This document shows, piece after piece, positions 1 to 9,149 of a stretch of DNA of 64,000 nt. The DNA is from Kriegella aquimaris (GTDB taxonomy: Bacteria; Bacteroidota; Bacteroidia; Flavobacteriales; Flavobacteriaceae). The notes under the pieces were generated by a model. That model saw nothing but the letters and a program-made list of their open reading frames with translations. It made no database searches and was not told where the DNA came from. The number at the start of each line of letters is the position of its first letter. Position 1 is the first letter of the stretch. The stretch is from contig NZ_FNGV01000005.1 of NCBI RefSeq assembly GCF_900103215.1, positions 1 through 64,000 on the forward strand, written 5' to 3'. A program made the translations under genes and the position numbers.

Positions 1-3000
1 AGGAGTAGTTCGGTGTTCCGCCCGTTGCGCCTGCCGTGATAGTGGCACCTGTATTGTTACAGGTAAAGGGCTCGGATATGTTGGCCGATGCGACCATTAC
101 CGGTGGTTCTGCTATTGTCTGTTCGAGAAGGGTAACGGTACATCCCGCGGTCGGGTCGTCGAGGTCCCTTACGGTAACGGTATAGTTGCCGGCGGGGAGT
201 CCCGAGATCGTCTGTGGCGATGTTGTCCCGCCGCCCAGTGTTGTGGCGAAGTCGTCGAGGCTGTACTCGAACCCTCCGGGGCCGAAGTTCTCGACCTCGA
301 AGGTTATCGAACCGGAACCGTCTCCGTTACAGTCAAGGTCCTCGTACGAAATTACCGATGCCTCGATGGCGTTGCCGTCCTCCACTAAAACATCTACATT
401 AACGAATGATGGACATTTGGCTGGAGGTTGGGTAGCGAGAATATCATCGATAGCAATATCATTTCCATCTTCAACGGCTGAATTGGTACGTATAACAATA
501 TCCAAAGAGGTGTTCGGTCCTGGATTCAATAATACCGAATAATCATGCCAATCATTGGCACCAAAGTTCTTAGGCACATTTCCGGTTGTTGTGCTAGCAA
601 TTACGTTACCACTACCATCAACAAGTTGTATCTCAATAGAAGGATCTCCGCCAGACGTCCCATTTCGAAGTAAATTAAATGCAGATAAAGAAATTGTAAT
701 ATCTTGGTCAGGCAATACTTCAACATCTCTTTTCGCATATATTATTCCCCCAACACCGGCGACGCCACCAACATTTATTGCCAAAAATCTTCCATTGGTA
801 TTTCCAGTATGATCATTTGGGCTCAACCAAGCAGGATACGTGTTGATTAGACCTTGTGTAACTGTGTACTCTCCATCCTGGAGTTCTGTATTTGTTCCAA
901 AACCGCAAAGACTTGCTGAACCATCTTGAGGTTCGTAACAATATGCAGGATCAATTTGTGTAATACCAGTATTCGTTCCAAATCCAAAATCCTCAAAAAG
1001 CAAGGTGCTGGGAGGTGTTGCAACGGTAATCACATAGTTAACAGTTACTACATGGTTTCCAGGGGAAATATTGTCAAATACATTTGATGTTGCGGGTGTA
1101 TTGGGAACAGCATCTATTTCATAAGTATAATTATAACTTGGATCATCGGGAGTTACGGTAATCGTTCCTTCACCATCGCACGCATAGTCTATTGTTGTTG
1201 TAACCCCTGGCGGTGTGAAAGGTGGCGATACGGTCACTTCCATTTGATGGTAGCAGTTATTGGCATCCCGTATGAAGAGGTCATGAGTTCCGGGCAATAG
1301 ATAAGAGATATTACTTGGATTATAAGTTGCTCCACCATCAAAACTATAGGAATATGGAGTCGTGCCTCCACGGGCGTTGACAATCCTAACTTCTGCCCCT
1401 GAGGGGTTACATTCAATCAATTCTGCCACCAAAGCAGAGGCCGATAAGTTAAAGGGCTCTGAAATAGCGTAGATTTCAGAAACTGTACAGTTATTAGAAT
1501 CTCTAACTTGAATATTATAGCTGCCGGCTGCTAGGTTTAAAAAAGTGTTAGATGTTTGGTATGTGGCTCCATTATCTATACTATATTGATATGGATAACC
1601 TCCACCGCTGGGCGTAATGGTAAGTGAAGCAGATGCATCACTACTACAAAGCACAGGGGTGTTGGTAATTACAATTGACAGTGGATCTTCTTTTACAATA
1701 GTAATATCATAATTTGTCTCGCAAAAACCAATGTTCCCGTTGTTGTCCCGCACATAGACATCATAATCGCCTACATTATTTACTGTTATCGCATTTGAAG
1801 ACGTAAAAGAGCCGGCAGAGGGTACAATGCCATTGTTTACAACCGCGTAAACAAAATTTCCATCCCCTCCTGCGGCGGTAACATTAACTTCAGTGGTTGA
1901 ACCACATGCTGAAATGGGGCTGGCCGAGGCCGTTACGCTCAGCTCGGGATTAATTGTGATTGTTTCGCTATCAGTACAGTTCTTTCCGTCCCTTACATTT
2001 ATGGTGTAGGTTCCAGCATTCAGGCCAGAGAAGACATTAGAGGATGCAAATGCTCCCCCGTTTAAATTATATTCAAAATTACCATCACCCCCGGAAGTTA
2101 CATTAGCCGTAAGCGTCAACCCGTTGGCGTCATCATAACAAACCCCATTCGGTGTTATGGCCAGTATTGGCGCAACAGCCGAGTCTACACTAAATGAGGT
2201 GGTAACTACACAACCATTGGCATCCGTAACAGATGCATTATAGGTTCCTGTTTGTGTAAGACCAGAGAAAGAACCATTAGCATTAGTGCCGAAGGGAGTA
2301 GTATCAGGATTGGTCAATTCATAGGTATAACCTCCCCAGCCATCTGAAGCCGTTAATGTCACACTTCCATCTGTAATACAACTGGGCTGTGTTACATTTA
2401 CCGAAAGAGTAAGGGCTGCTACAGGGCCCTGTACCTCTACGCTATCGGTATCTGAACAGTTGGTATCATTGTCGGTAACGGTAATTGTGTACGTACCGGC
2501 GGAAAGGCCTGATAATGGTAAAATATTAGCCGTCTGTGCCGTTCCTGAGAAATTACTTGGGCCTGACACGGTATAATCATAGGAAGTGCTAAAATCTGTA
2601 ATATTAAAGGAAATAACACCATCAGATAGCCCAAAGCAGGTTACATTACCATCTAGCTGGCCCAATGCATTTATACGATTTACGGGTGTAACCGTGAAAT
2701 CTTCTTGGACCGTACATCCCTTGGTATCGGTAATTTGAAAAGTATAAGTGCCTGGCTCGAGTGCAGTAAATACGTTACTGTTCCCATTATTCACTGCGTC
2801 GGCGGCAGGGGCTATTATCTCATAAGTAAAATTCGGGTTACCATCAGTCACGGTAACAGTTACATCTGAAGTCAAAGCCGGACAATTGGGAGATGTAGCC
2901 GAAAACACTAAATCGGAAGGCTCGTTCAGCGGATCAACTGTGATAGGATTGGTCACGAAAGTACATCCCGCATCGTCTCTTATGGTAATGGAATAGGTAC

Positions 3001-6000
3001 CATCGCTCAAGTTTGCAAACCGATGCGCATTGGGCGTGGTGTCGGGTACAAAATTGATGCCGTCAATACTAAATTCGAACGGGGCCGTACCACCAGTTAT
3101 ATTTTGTGCCTCTATTATCGCATCTTGAAGACAGGTATAGTCCTGTATCAAAGAGGCTGATCCGTTTATGGGGTTTGTGGGTGAGGAGATGGTGTACGAT
3201 TCTTCATAATCGCAACTTGCACTTCCTTTACTTTGATTTATTATTACGGTGTAATCATCGGCTGGCAATCCTTGAAAATTTCCAGATCCGTTGGTCGCAA
3301 CTTCGACATCATTGGAGTCGTAAAGGAAATAGGTCAATTGATAACCATTATCGTCAACCAAATCAAACTGAATACTTCCGCTGATATCACCAAAACACGA
3401 CACATCAACCACTGATGTCGCGTTAAACTCCGCAGCAGGCCTGAATTCAATACTTACCGTATTGGAATACGAAAAACAGTTGTTCCTATCGACTACCACG
3501 AATGTATAATCACCCGGGTCATATATATCAAAAATCTGACTGGTTTGAAAATTCGCTGCGGGGATATCTTGGGGCGTAGGATACGAGGTGACCGTAGTGC
3601 CACCTTCATCTACATAAGACCAAATAGCATAGTTGTGAGGTGTTTTTCCCCCGCCTGAATCCATTAGAATATTACCCTCCCTACAAGTGATATGTTGTGA
3701 TACTCGGGCGCTTAGCCACAAGTCATTTTCATTTAAAATTGTTACATTTTCAGTATATGAACAACCATCTTCCGAGCGAACGACAGCAATATAATCGCCA
3801 GGGCTTAAATCAGTAAATGTAAAGTTGTTATCAGGTTGGGCTGTTTCACTGTCTATTAATGTTCCCAAACCGCCATTACTTCCATCATCTAACCGTATTT
3901 CATACTCGTAAACGGGGTCGGCGTTATTGATTTGAATATTAATGGTGCCGAGTGCAATACAACTTGCCGAGGTTACATTTACGGCATAGGTTACATCACG
4001 GTCTAGGATGCCTATCACAGGAGTGGAAAATATACAAGCATTGACAATAGGATCTCCATTGGTATCCAACTGCGTTACCTCTACTCGATACGATCCATTT
4101 TCGCCAGAGGCAAAGTCAAAACTTGGGCCGTTGTTCGCGCTAAATGGTATAAGAACATTATTCGTAAGATCATCAATTAATTGAAAGCCATACCCGTTTC
4201 CTATATTGGTAATGGTAACATTGCCTGGCGTATTACATATGATATCCCTTTCATTATACTGTATATCAAGAGTATTTTGAAAACCATTGAAATAGAACCG
4301 GCTTGTACAACCATTTTGGTAGGTTACCGAAAGCCGAAACTGACCTTCGGAATTGAGTAAGTAATTGCTTCCTGTACCCACTTGATTCCAAGTACAGGTA
4401 AGGGCCTTGTTGGCACAATCATCTCCTGAAGCAGTACAACTACCTTCGTCCAGCTTTTCCCAAATCACATTTTGGGCGTCTAAGATGTTTACCTGTAGTA
4501 AATGGGAATCATTAATTCCACAAAGAAAAATTTTAGGCAATAAATCGCTATCTATACTACACGAGACTATTTCCCCAGCGACATCATTAGAAGGATCACT
4601 ATCGTTATTAACCTCATTGAGAAACTCAATGATTGGATGTGGAATACTCCCAGATCCGAAGGGCTGAACTTCAATAATTTCTTTGAAGCCCTTACAGGGA
4701 TCAGCAACAATTTTATCGACAATGTAGGTGCCAATTGTGCTTACTGTAATGGTACTCGGGTCGTTATCGGGGTCGCCATCATTTATAACGGTATCTACAG
4801 CGTCAATTTCGTTATTGCCATTAGTATCGCGATACCAGACATATGAATCAAAACCGTCACCGGCATTCAGCAAGGCGCTGGTTCCACATAATTCGACGGT
4901 TCTATAAAAATTACAATCACTCAAATCATCCAACAAAAAGTTAGTGGCTCCCGGAACGGTAAAGCCACAAGCGTTGAAGTCAGTGACACTCGGGTCGTCA
5001 GTGATCATGGCACTATTCTTGTCACCTCGATAGGTGCTAAAAGCCAAATTCTCAATAAGATCAGAGCAAGCATTGATAAAATCGTAACAATTTTCTGCTA
5101 CCTGTACCCTCATTCTAATCGAATAGGCCGGGTCTTCATCTTGTACCAAATGATCAGGAATAGTAAAAACTACCTCTCTGGTAGCCGGATTATAAACGTA
5201 TTCAATAGGAGTTAATGGAGTAGTATCGGGGAAATCGAAATCTGAGGCGTTAAAAAAACTACGGCCGTCAGGTGGGGAAACATTAACAGGGAGTACATCG
5301 CGAATGGTGTAATCCTTTGCATCATCATTTCCTATATTGTCAAAGGTTAGCACATAGTCCAATACTTGACCTAAGTGTACGCCTTCTCCTGTAATATCAT
5401 CACCGCCAGGTGTATTTACACGTTTTTCAAGAATTATATTTGGAGCTATAATCTCGACATCAAAGGACGCAAAGAATATATCATATTTATCACCAGATGA
5501 AAACGCCCTTAAATTCGCACTTGTTGCGTCATTGGGAATTGTTCTGTTATTGGTGTTTGGAATTTCAATTAGGTCAACATCCCAACCGGAGGTATTTATA
5601 CTATTAGGATTTCTAGCAGTGAATGGTGCATCTTTGATGGTGATACTAGAATTAAAGAAATTGTTTGCTGGGTTTTCTGTGTTGGATAGTATTGGAGTAT
5701 CCACACCGTTTGCATCTATTTCCAATCCATCACCATCGATTCGATTATCTCCTTCAAGGGCAGCAACACCCATATTCGCGATAACGGGAAAAGGGGCTGG
5801 AAGTGTGGTAAATCCATTCACAGGAATATTGACTTCCTCTCCAGATTTTATTCCGGCATAGCCATCGAATGTTGTTATGTATTTGCTTCCAGATAAATTC
5901 GGGTTTTCATAAACTACAACCATTGACCAGCCCCCGGAGATACCACCGGAAATACTACTCCCACTACTGGCCCTTACATTGGCAACAAAGTAATCGCCAT

Positions 6001-6625
6001 TAGGGTTGGCCATTCCTGACACGATTGAGGTGACATCGGCGTACATGGCATACGGACTATAATAGCCAAAATCTGCATCCCCATTCCCGTCAAAAAGAAT
6101 TTCGTCAGCAGTAATATCTTGATAAACACCACCTGGCACCTTGAATTTTATTTCATCGATATTACTCCGATCGGAATTCACATATACTGCCGACCAATAT
6201 AGACCTGCATAACGTACTAAAGCACAATCAATGTCTGGAATATCAAGTGCGGCACTACTAGAACTAAAGGTTGAAGTATCACCATCAACATCAATATACT
6301 GCATATTGAGGTCGTCATTGTATCCTGAGTTTCTGCCAGTAAGATTATAGGGGTCATTGGGCGTTTGCTCGGGGTAACAAACACGATTTCTTCTTCTCCC
6401 AGTACAATACGCATCGATCTGTGGCCCCACGATACTATTCGCAATGAAAGTCAACTCTCCCCTGATATCGGCTTCATAGCGAACATCAAAGTCATTTTTT
6501 ACTTGAGAAAAAGCGGAATAACTACCTAAAAAGAACAAAAAGATAATGAAGATGCCCTTTGAAACAACTATTCTCAAAGAGCCCTTGTTTTTTGCGTAAC
6601 CCGGAAATGTAAAGATGTTGGCCAT
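1..6625 (-). CDS. Giant SprB-repeat surface adhesin (C-terminus outside window)
   Basis: One reading frame stays open on the minus strand from ATG 6625 to the window edge, over 2,200 codons. It starts with a signal peptide ending near residue 42 (FSQ). An N-terminal region of about 350 residues follows, then a DUF11-like segment around residues 395-520 (ILEKRVNTP, then LDYVLTFDNIGNDDA). From about residue 870 there are at least 12 SprB-type modules of 70-90 residues, each with the pattern GTYTITVTD..C. Such proteins are T9SS-exported adhesins used in gliding or attachment. A non-repeat domain lies near residues 1870-2070. The last 385 bases before the edge are far richer in GC than the rest. 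The C-terminal sorting domain must lie beyond base 1. The adjacent PorP/SprF gene fits a role in exporting it. The specific function is inferred. Confidence 0.88.
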   Translation of the reverse strand, partial: MANIFTFPGYAKNKGSLRIVVSKGIFIIFLFFLGSYSAFSQVKNDFDVRYEADIRGELTFIANSIVGPQIDAYCTGRRRNRVCYPEQTPNDPYNLTGRNSGYNDDLNMQYIDVDGDTSTFSSSSAALDIPDIDCALVRYAGLYWSAVYVNSDRSNIDEIKFKVPGGVYQDITADEILFDGNGDADFGYYSPYAMYADVTSIVSGMANPNGDYFVANVRASSGSSISGGISGGWSMVVVYENPNLSGSKYITTFDGYAGIKSGEEVNIPVNGFTTLPAPFPVIANMGVAALEGDNRIDGDGLEIDANGVDTPILSNTENPANNFFNSSITIKDAPFTARNPNSINTSGWDVDLIEIPNTNNRTIPNDATSANLRAFSSGDKYDIFFASFDVEIIAPNIILEKRVNTPGGDDITGEGVHLGQVLDYVLTFDNIGNDDAKDYTIRDVLPVNVSPPDGRSFFNASDFDFPDTTPLTPIEYVYNPATREVVFTIPDHLVQDEDPAYSIRMRVQVAENCYDFINACSDLIENLAFSTYRGDKNSAMITDDPSVTDFNACGFTVPGATNFLLDDLSDCNFYRTVELCGTSALLNAGDGFDSYVWYRDTNGNNEIDAVDTVINDGDPDNDPSTITVSTIGTYIVDKIVADPCKGFKEIIEVQPFGSGSIPHPIIEFLNEVNNDSDPSNDVAGEIVSCSIDSDLLPKIFLCGINDSHLLQVNILDAQNVIWEKLDEGSCTASGDDCANKALTCTWNQVGTGSNYLLNSEGQFRLSVTYQNGCTSRFYFNGFQNTLDIQYNERDIICNTPGNVTITNIGNGYGFQLIDDLTNNVLIPFSANNGPSFDFASGENGSYRVEVTQLDTNGDPIVNACIFSTPVIGILDRDVTYAVNVTSASCIALGTINIQINNADPVYEYEIRLDDGSNGGLGTLIDSETAQPDNNFTFTDLSPGDYIAVVRSEDGCSYTENVTILNENDLWLSARVSQHITCREGNILMDSGGGKTPHNYAIWSYVDEGGTTVTSYPTPQDIPAANFQTSQIFDIYDPGDYTFVVVDRNNCFSYSNTVSIEFRPAAEFNATSVVDVSCFGDISGSIQFDLVDDNGYQLTYFLYDSNDVEVATNGSGNFQGLPADDYTVIINQSKGSASCDYEESYTISSPTNPINGSASLIQDYTCLQDAIIEAQNITGGTAPFEFSIDGINFVPDTTPNAHRFANLSDGTYSITIRDDAGCTFVTNPITVDPLNEPSDLVFSATSPNCPALTSDVTVTVTDGNPNFTYEIIAPAADAVNNGNSNVFTALEPGTYTFQITDTKGCTVQEDFTVTPVNRINALGQLDGNVTCFGLSDGVISFNITDFSTSYDYTVSGPSNFSGTAQTANILPLSGLSAGTYTITVTDNDTNCSDTDSVEVQGPVAALTLSVNVTQPSCITDGSVTLTASDGWGGYTYELTNPDTTPFGTNANGSFSGLTQTGTYNASVTDANGCVVTTSFSVDSAVAPILAITPNGVCYDDANGLTLTANVTSGGDGNFEYNLNGGAFASSNVFSGLNAGTYTINVRDGKNCTDSETITINPELSVTASASPISACGSTTEVNVTAAGGDGNFVYAVVNNGIVPSAGSFTSSNAITVNNVGDYDVYVRDNNGNIGFCETNYDITIVKEDPLSIVITNTPVLCSSDASASLTITPSGGGYPYQYSIDNGATYQTSNTFLNLAAGSYNIQVRDSNNCTVSEIYAISEPFNLSASALVAELIECNPSGAEVRIVNARGGTTPYSYSFDGGATYNPSNISYLLPGTHDLFIRDANNCYHQMEVTVSPPFTPPGVTTTIDYACDGEGTITVTPDDPSYNYTYEIDAVPNTPATSNVFDNISPGNHVVTVNYVITVATPPSTLLFEDFGFGTNTGITQIDPAYCYEPQDGSASLCGFGTNTELQDGEYTVTQGLINTYPAWLSPNDHTGNTNGRFLAINVGGVAGVGGIIYAKRDVEVLPDQDITISLSAFNLLRNGTSGGDPSIEIQLVDGSGNVIASTTTGNVPKNFGANDWHDYSVLLNPGPNTSLDIVIRTNSAVEDGNDIAIDDILATQPPAKCPSFVNVDVLVEDGNAIEASVISYEDLDCNGDGSGSITFEVENFGPGGFEYSLDDFATTLGGGTTSPQTISGLPAGNYTVTVRDLDDPTAGCTVTLLEQTIAEPPVMVASANISEPFTCNNTGATITAGATGGTPNYS

Positions 6626-7092
6626 ATGGTACTTTTTGTTTGGAATTGCCCCAATAGTGTCTTTTTAAGAATGTAAAGTGTCTACAATGGTATTATCCAA
6701 CAACAAATATTAACCTTACTTCCGAGGTGTAGAATTTAATGTTGTAGCAGTATGCTATAGTGTTGTGAAAACGTAGAATTCTATGGTCTGAGAATCTCTA
6801 GAACCCTGTGTTTTACGGATGTTTCCGTTAATCGTTAGAATTTGCATTTGCACGGATAAATTGAGAATTTTCACCAATGTCGAACACTTTTTGACGTAGC
6901 TTTAGACAACTATGCAATGAGTTTCTAGTAGTCCATTTTTTACTGAGGAAGAGATAGCCGTATTTGGCCAAGAAACTGGTAAGTTAATTTAGAGCCGTAG
7001 AAAACCTTTGAAATTTCCGTTGGCATTAGATAGTAAAATATCTCGAAAATAGCTATGCACGTTCGTTGTATTTCTGAGGTAGACGGAAAAGC
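6626..7092. other. Intergenic region upstream of the giant adhesin gene
   Basis: This 467-base stretch has no convincing gene. It contains the paired 9-bp repeat and promoter-like element at 6702-6767, listed separately. A weak 5-bp hairpin (ACGGA/TCCGT) lies near 6820 and has no T-run. I see nothing else that I can name. Confidence 0.6.
6702..6767 (-). promoter_or_regulatory. Direct-repeat operator/promoter upstream of the giant adhesin
   Basis: Read on the minus strand: CACAACACT (6759-6767), 12 bases, TACAACATT (6738-6746), 26 bases, then AATATTTGTT (6702-6711). AATATTTG differs from the Bacteroidota -7 box TAnnTTTG at one position. The same arrangement with identical spacings occurs at 11535-11600. 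Two 9-bp direct repeats 12 bp apart ending about 26 bp before a -7 box resemble an activator site, for example of LytTR-type regulators. That identification is inference. Confidence 0.55.
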
Positions 7093-9144
7093 TTATGTTA
7101 TATTATCCGGTGTAACTCGCATAATCCACATTTTGTCATTATACGCGTCATTTAGTTTGGAGTAATAGGAAATTAGGGCATTATTCCAAGAGTCATGTTT
7201 TTTCAAATAAACATACCGATAGTTATTTTCAGGATTTATAAAATAACTTGCACTGAGTCCGTATGAGTTCAAAAGCTTAATAAACTTCTTAGCATTGCTC
7301 GGGTTCGCAAAAACGTTGGCTATGATATAATAGCCTGATCCGATGCCATTGGTTACAACCGTTTTTGAAGCGGCTTCGGCAGAGGCAAGATTATCTCTAA
7401 CAATCACATTTTGCCGTAATACGTCGGTACCATATTGAATTGATTTCTCTCTAAGCTTGTCTACATTTTGAACATAGGCCTCGTTGCTGTATCGGTTATC
7501 GACGTTCATGATCCACATAGCTTCATCATATTTGCCGTTTAGTTTGCTTTTATGGGCGTCAACGGCTTCTTGCCAAGTATCAAATCGTTGTAAATAGACG
7601 TATTTAAGTCCATTGTTCGGGTTGTCAATATAATTGGCCTGAATACCTTTTTGTTCAAGGTTGTTCATGAATTTGTCCATATAACGACCTCCTTTGTAGA
7701 CATTGGCAACAACATAATACCCATCTTCGACACCTTCCAGATTCTTGAATTTTCTGCTTTTCACTGCATTTTTGGAAGATTGGGAACTAGAGGAAATTTC
7801 TGGATGTTTGATTGCGAGCTTTTCTCGCTTCTTATTTGTTGTTACAACTACGTCTTGTGGTTGGTTTCTTTGCGTTGAATTGCCGAGAACCACCCCGTCG
7901 TTACTAGCATTATTTGTCTTTGACGAAGGTTTGTCTTGGCCATTTAGAAATAGTTGTTCGGCTTTTTGCTCCAAGTCGGGCCGATTACTTTTTGTTTCAT
8001 TACGAACCATTTTCATTACCATTTCAAAACGGCGCTCTAAGTCTGTTTTTCGATTGGATTCTAAGGAGTCTTGACGGAACATTAATTCGGCAATTATGGC
8101 GTCGTTCTCTGCCAACTTCTTTTTTAATTCTTCAATTTGTTCATCTTTGTTCGTAGCAGCTTCCTCATCGTTTTCCACCAGCAAATCATCTTCAAGCATG
8201 ACACGATCCTCGGTTAACATTGGTGTGAAAGAATAGGCAAATGAAATTTCATGGGTTACACCTAAATTGTCGAAATCGGTGGATAACCCCTTTTCCATTG
8301 TGTAGCCCAACGAAAGTCTGCGGTTGATATTAAAGCCGGCCCCTACAGATGCACCATAGAAGCTATCATATCCCCCTTGTAACCATCCGAGTTTGGGCAA
8401 GTCAAGAATTAAACTTCCACCCAAGGTCAGGTCGTTTTGACCGTCCATTCTAGCTCTGGCCAAGGGCATTAAGCGCCCACTTTCCATTATTCCATCTGTA
8501 TTTTCAAACTGATGGGTATATTGTAAATGACCAGAGTATGCTTTATCCTTAAATTCAGTCAGCGATTTACTGGTTTTAATATTATAGTCAAGTAAATTTT
8601 CTGCAAATGCACCAAAGTCGAATTTTCCGAATGAAATATTGAAACCGGGTTGAAAGGATAGTACATTGCTGTCTTCGGTACCGTTAAGTCTAAAGTCATT
8701 CGTGTCTACGACATCGATACTATTGATGTCAAGACCCGTACTGTAATAGGCTAAATTTCCACCAAAAGTAAAGTTACTCTTGTCGCTTAGTTTTATACCG
8801 TAAGCGTAGTTGGCCAACACACCTATATTGGAAACTGGCCCTATCTTTTGAGTATAGAGACTTAATCCAAGACCACTTCTGTCACCTATTCGACCGCTGT
8901 AACTCAAAAAATAGGTTTGGTCGTTATCTTGAAATTGTACTGATTGGTTTCTGTGTAAAAGATTGATGTATGACTTATCTTCTCGAACGGTCGAAAAGGT
9001 AGGGTTTATCAAAAACCGGTTAAATTTCAATAGGTTTTGAGGTGCTACTTTATAGGGAAGAATAGGATCATCTTCCTGGGCACTTACTTTGGTAAGTGCA
9101 AGTAGGGCCAAAACGAATAACGATATGATCTTGGTTAATTTCAT
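7093..9144 (-). CDS. PorP/SprF-family T9SS membrane protein with two C-terminal SPOR-like modules
   Basis: The 683-residue protein has a signal peptide (to about residue 22, VSAQ). A PorP/SprF beta-barrel domain follows to about residue 300, recognised from the N-terminal INPTFSTVRED and GRIGDRSGLG segments and alternating strands. SprF-type proteins are needed for secretion of SprB-type cargo with type B sorting domains. A charged coiled-coil-like linker covers about residues 320-460. Two tandem modules of about 80 residues then begin with GYYVVANVYKGG and GYYIIANVFANP and resemble SPOR domains. This extension of about 340 residues is unusual, since ordinary family members end after the barrel at roughly 300-350 residues. 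The gene starts 5 bases after the upstream cargo gene, so the two are co-transcribed. Confidence 0.85.
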   Translation of the reverse strand: MKLTKIISLFVLALLALTKVSAQEDDPILPYKVAPQNLLKFNRFLINPTFSTVREDKSYINLLHRNQSVQFQDNDQTYFLSYSGRIGDRSGLGLSLYTQKIGPVSNIGVLANYAYGIKLSDKSNFTFGGNLAYYSTGLDINSIDVVDTNDFRLNGTEDSNVLSFQPGFNISFGKFDFGAFAENLLDYNIKTSKSLTEFKDKAYSGHLQYTHQFENTDGIMESGRLMPLARARMDGQNDLTLGGSLILDLPKLGWLQGGYDSFYGASVGAGFNINRRLSLGYTMEKGLSTDFDNLGVTHEISFAYSFTPMLTEDRVMLEDDLLVENDEEAATNKDEQIEELKKKLAENDAIIAELMFRQDSLESNRKTDLERRFEMVMKMVRNETKSNRPDLEQKAEQLFLNGQDKPSSKTNNASNDGVVLGNSTQRNQPQDVVVTTNKKREKLAIKHPEISSSSQSSKNAVKSRKFKNLEGVEDGYYVVANVYKGGRYMDKFMNNLEQKGIQANYIDNPNNGLKYVYLQRFDTWQEAVDAHKSKLNGKYDEAMWIMNVDNRYSNEAYVQNVDKLREKSIQYGTDVLRQNVIVRDNLASAEAASKTVVTNGIGSGYYIIANVFANPSNAKKFIKLLNSYGLSASYFINPENNYRYVYLKKHDSWNNALISYYSKLNDAYNDKMWIMRVTPDNIT

Positions 9145-9149
9145 TGCTG

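Noticed and set aside
186-812. Plus-strand open frames in the adhesin region
   Set aside because: They are antisense shadows of the continuous minus-strand adhesin gene and encode nothing recognisable.
1-4100. Repetitive sequence as a possible CRISPR or tandem DNA repeat
   Set aside because: The periodicity is at protein level (SprB modules of 70-90 residues); the DNA of the modules is divergent and there are no short identical repeats with spacers.
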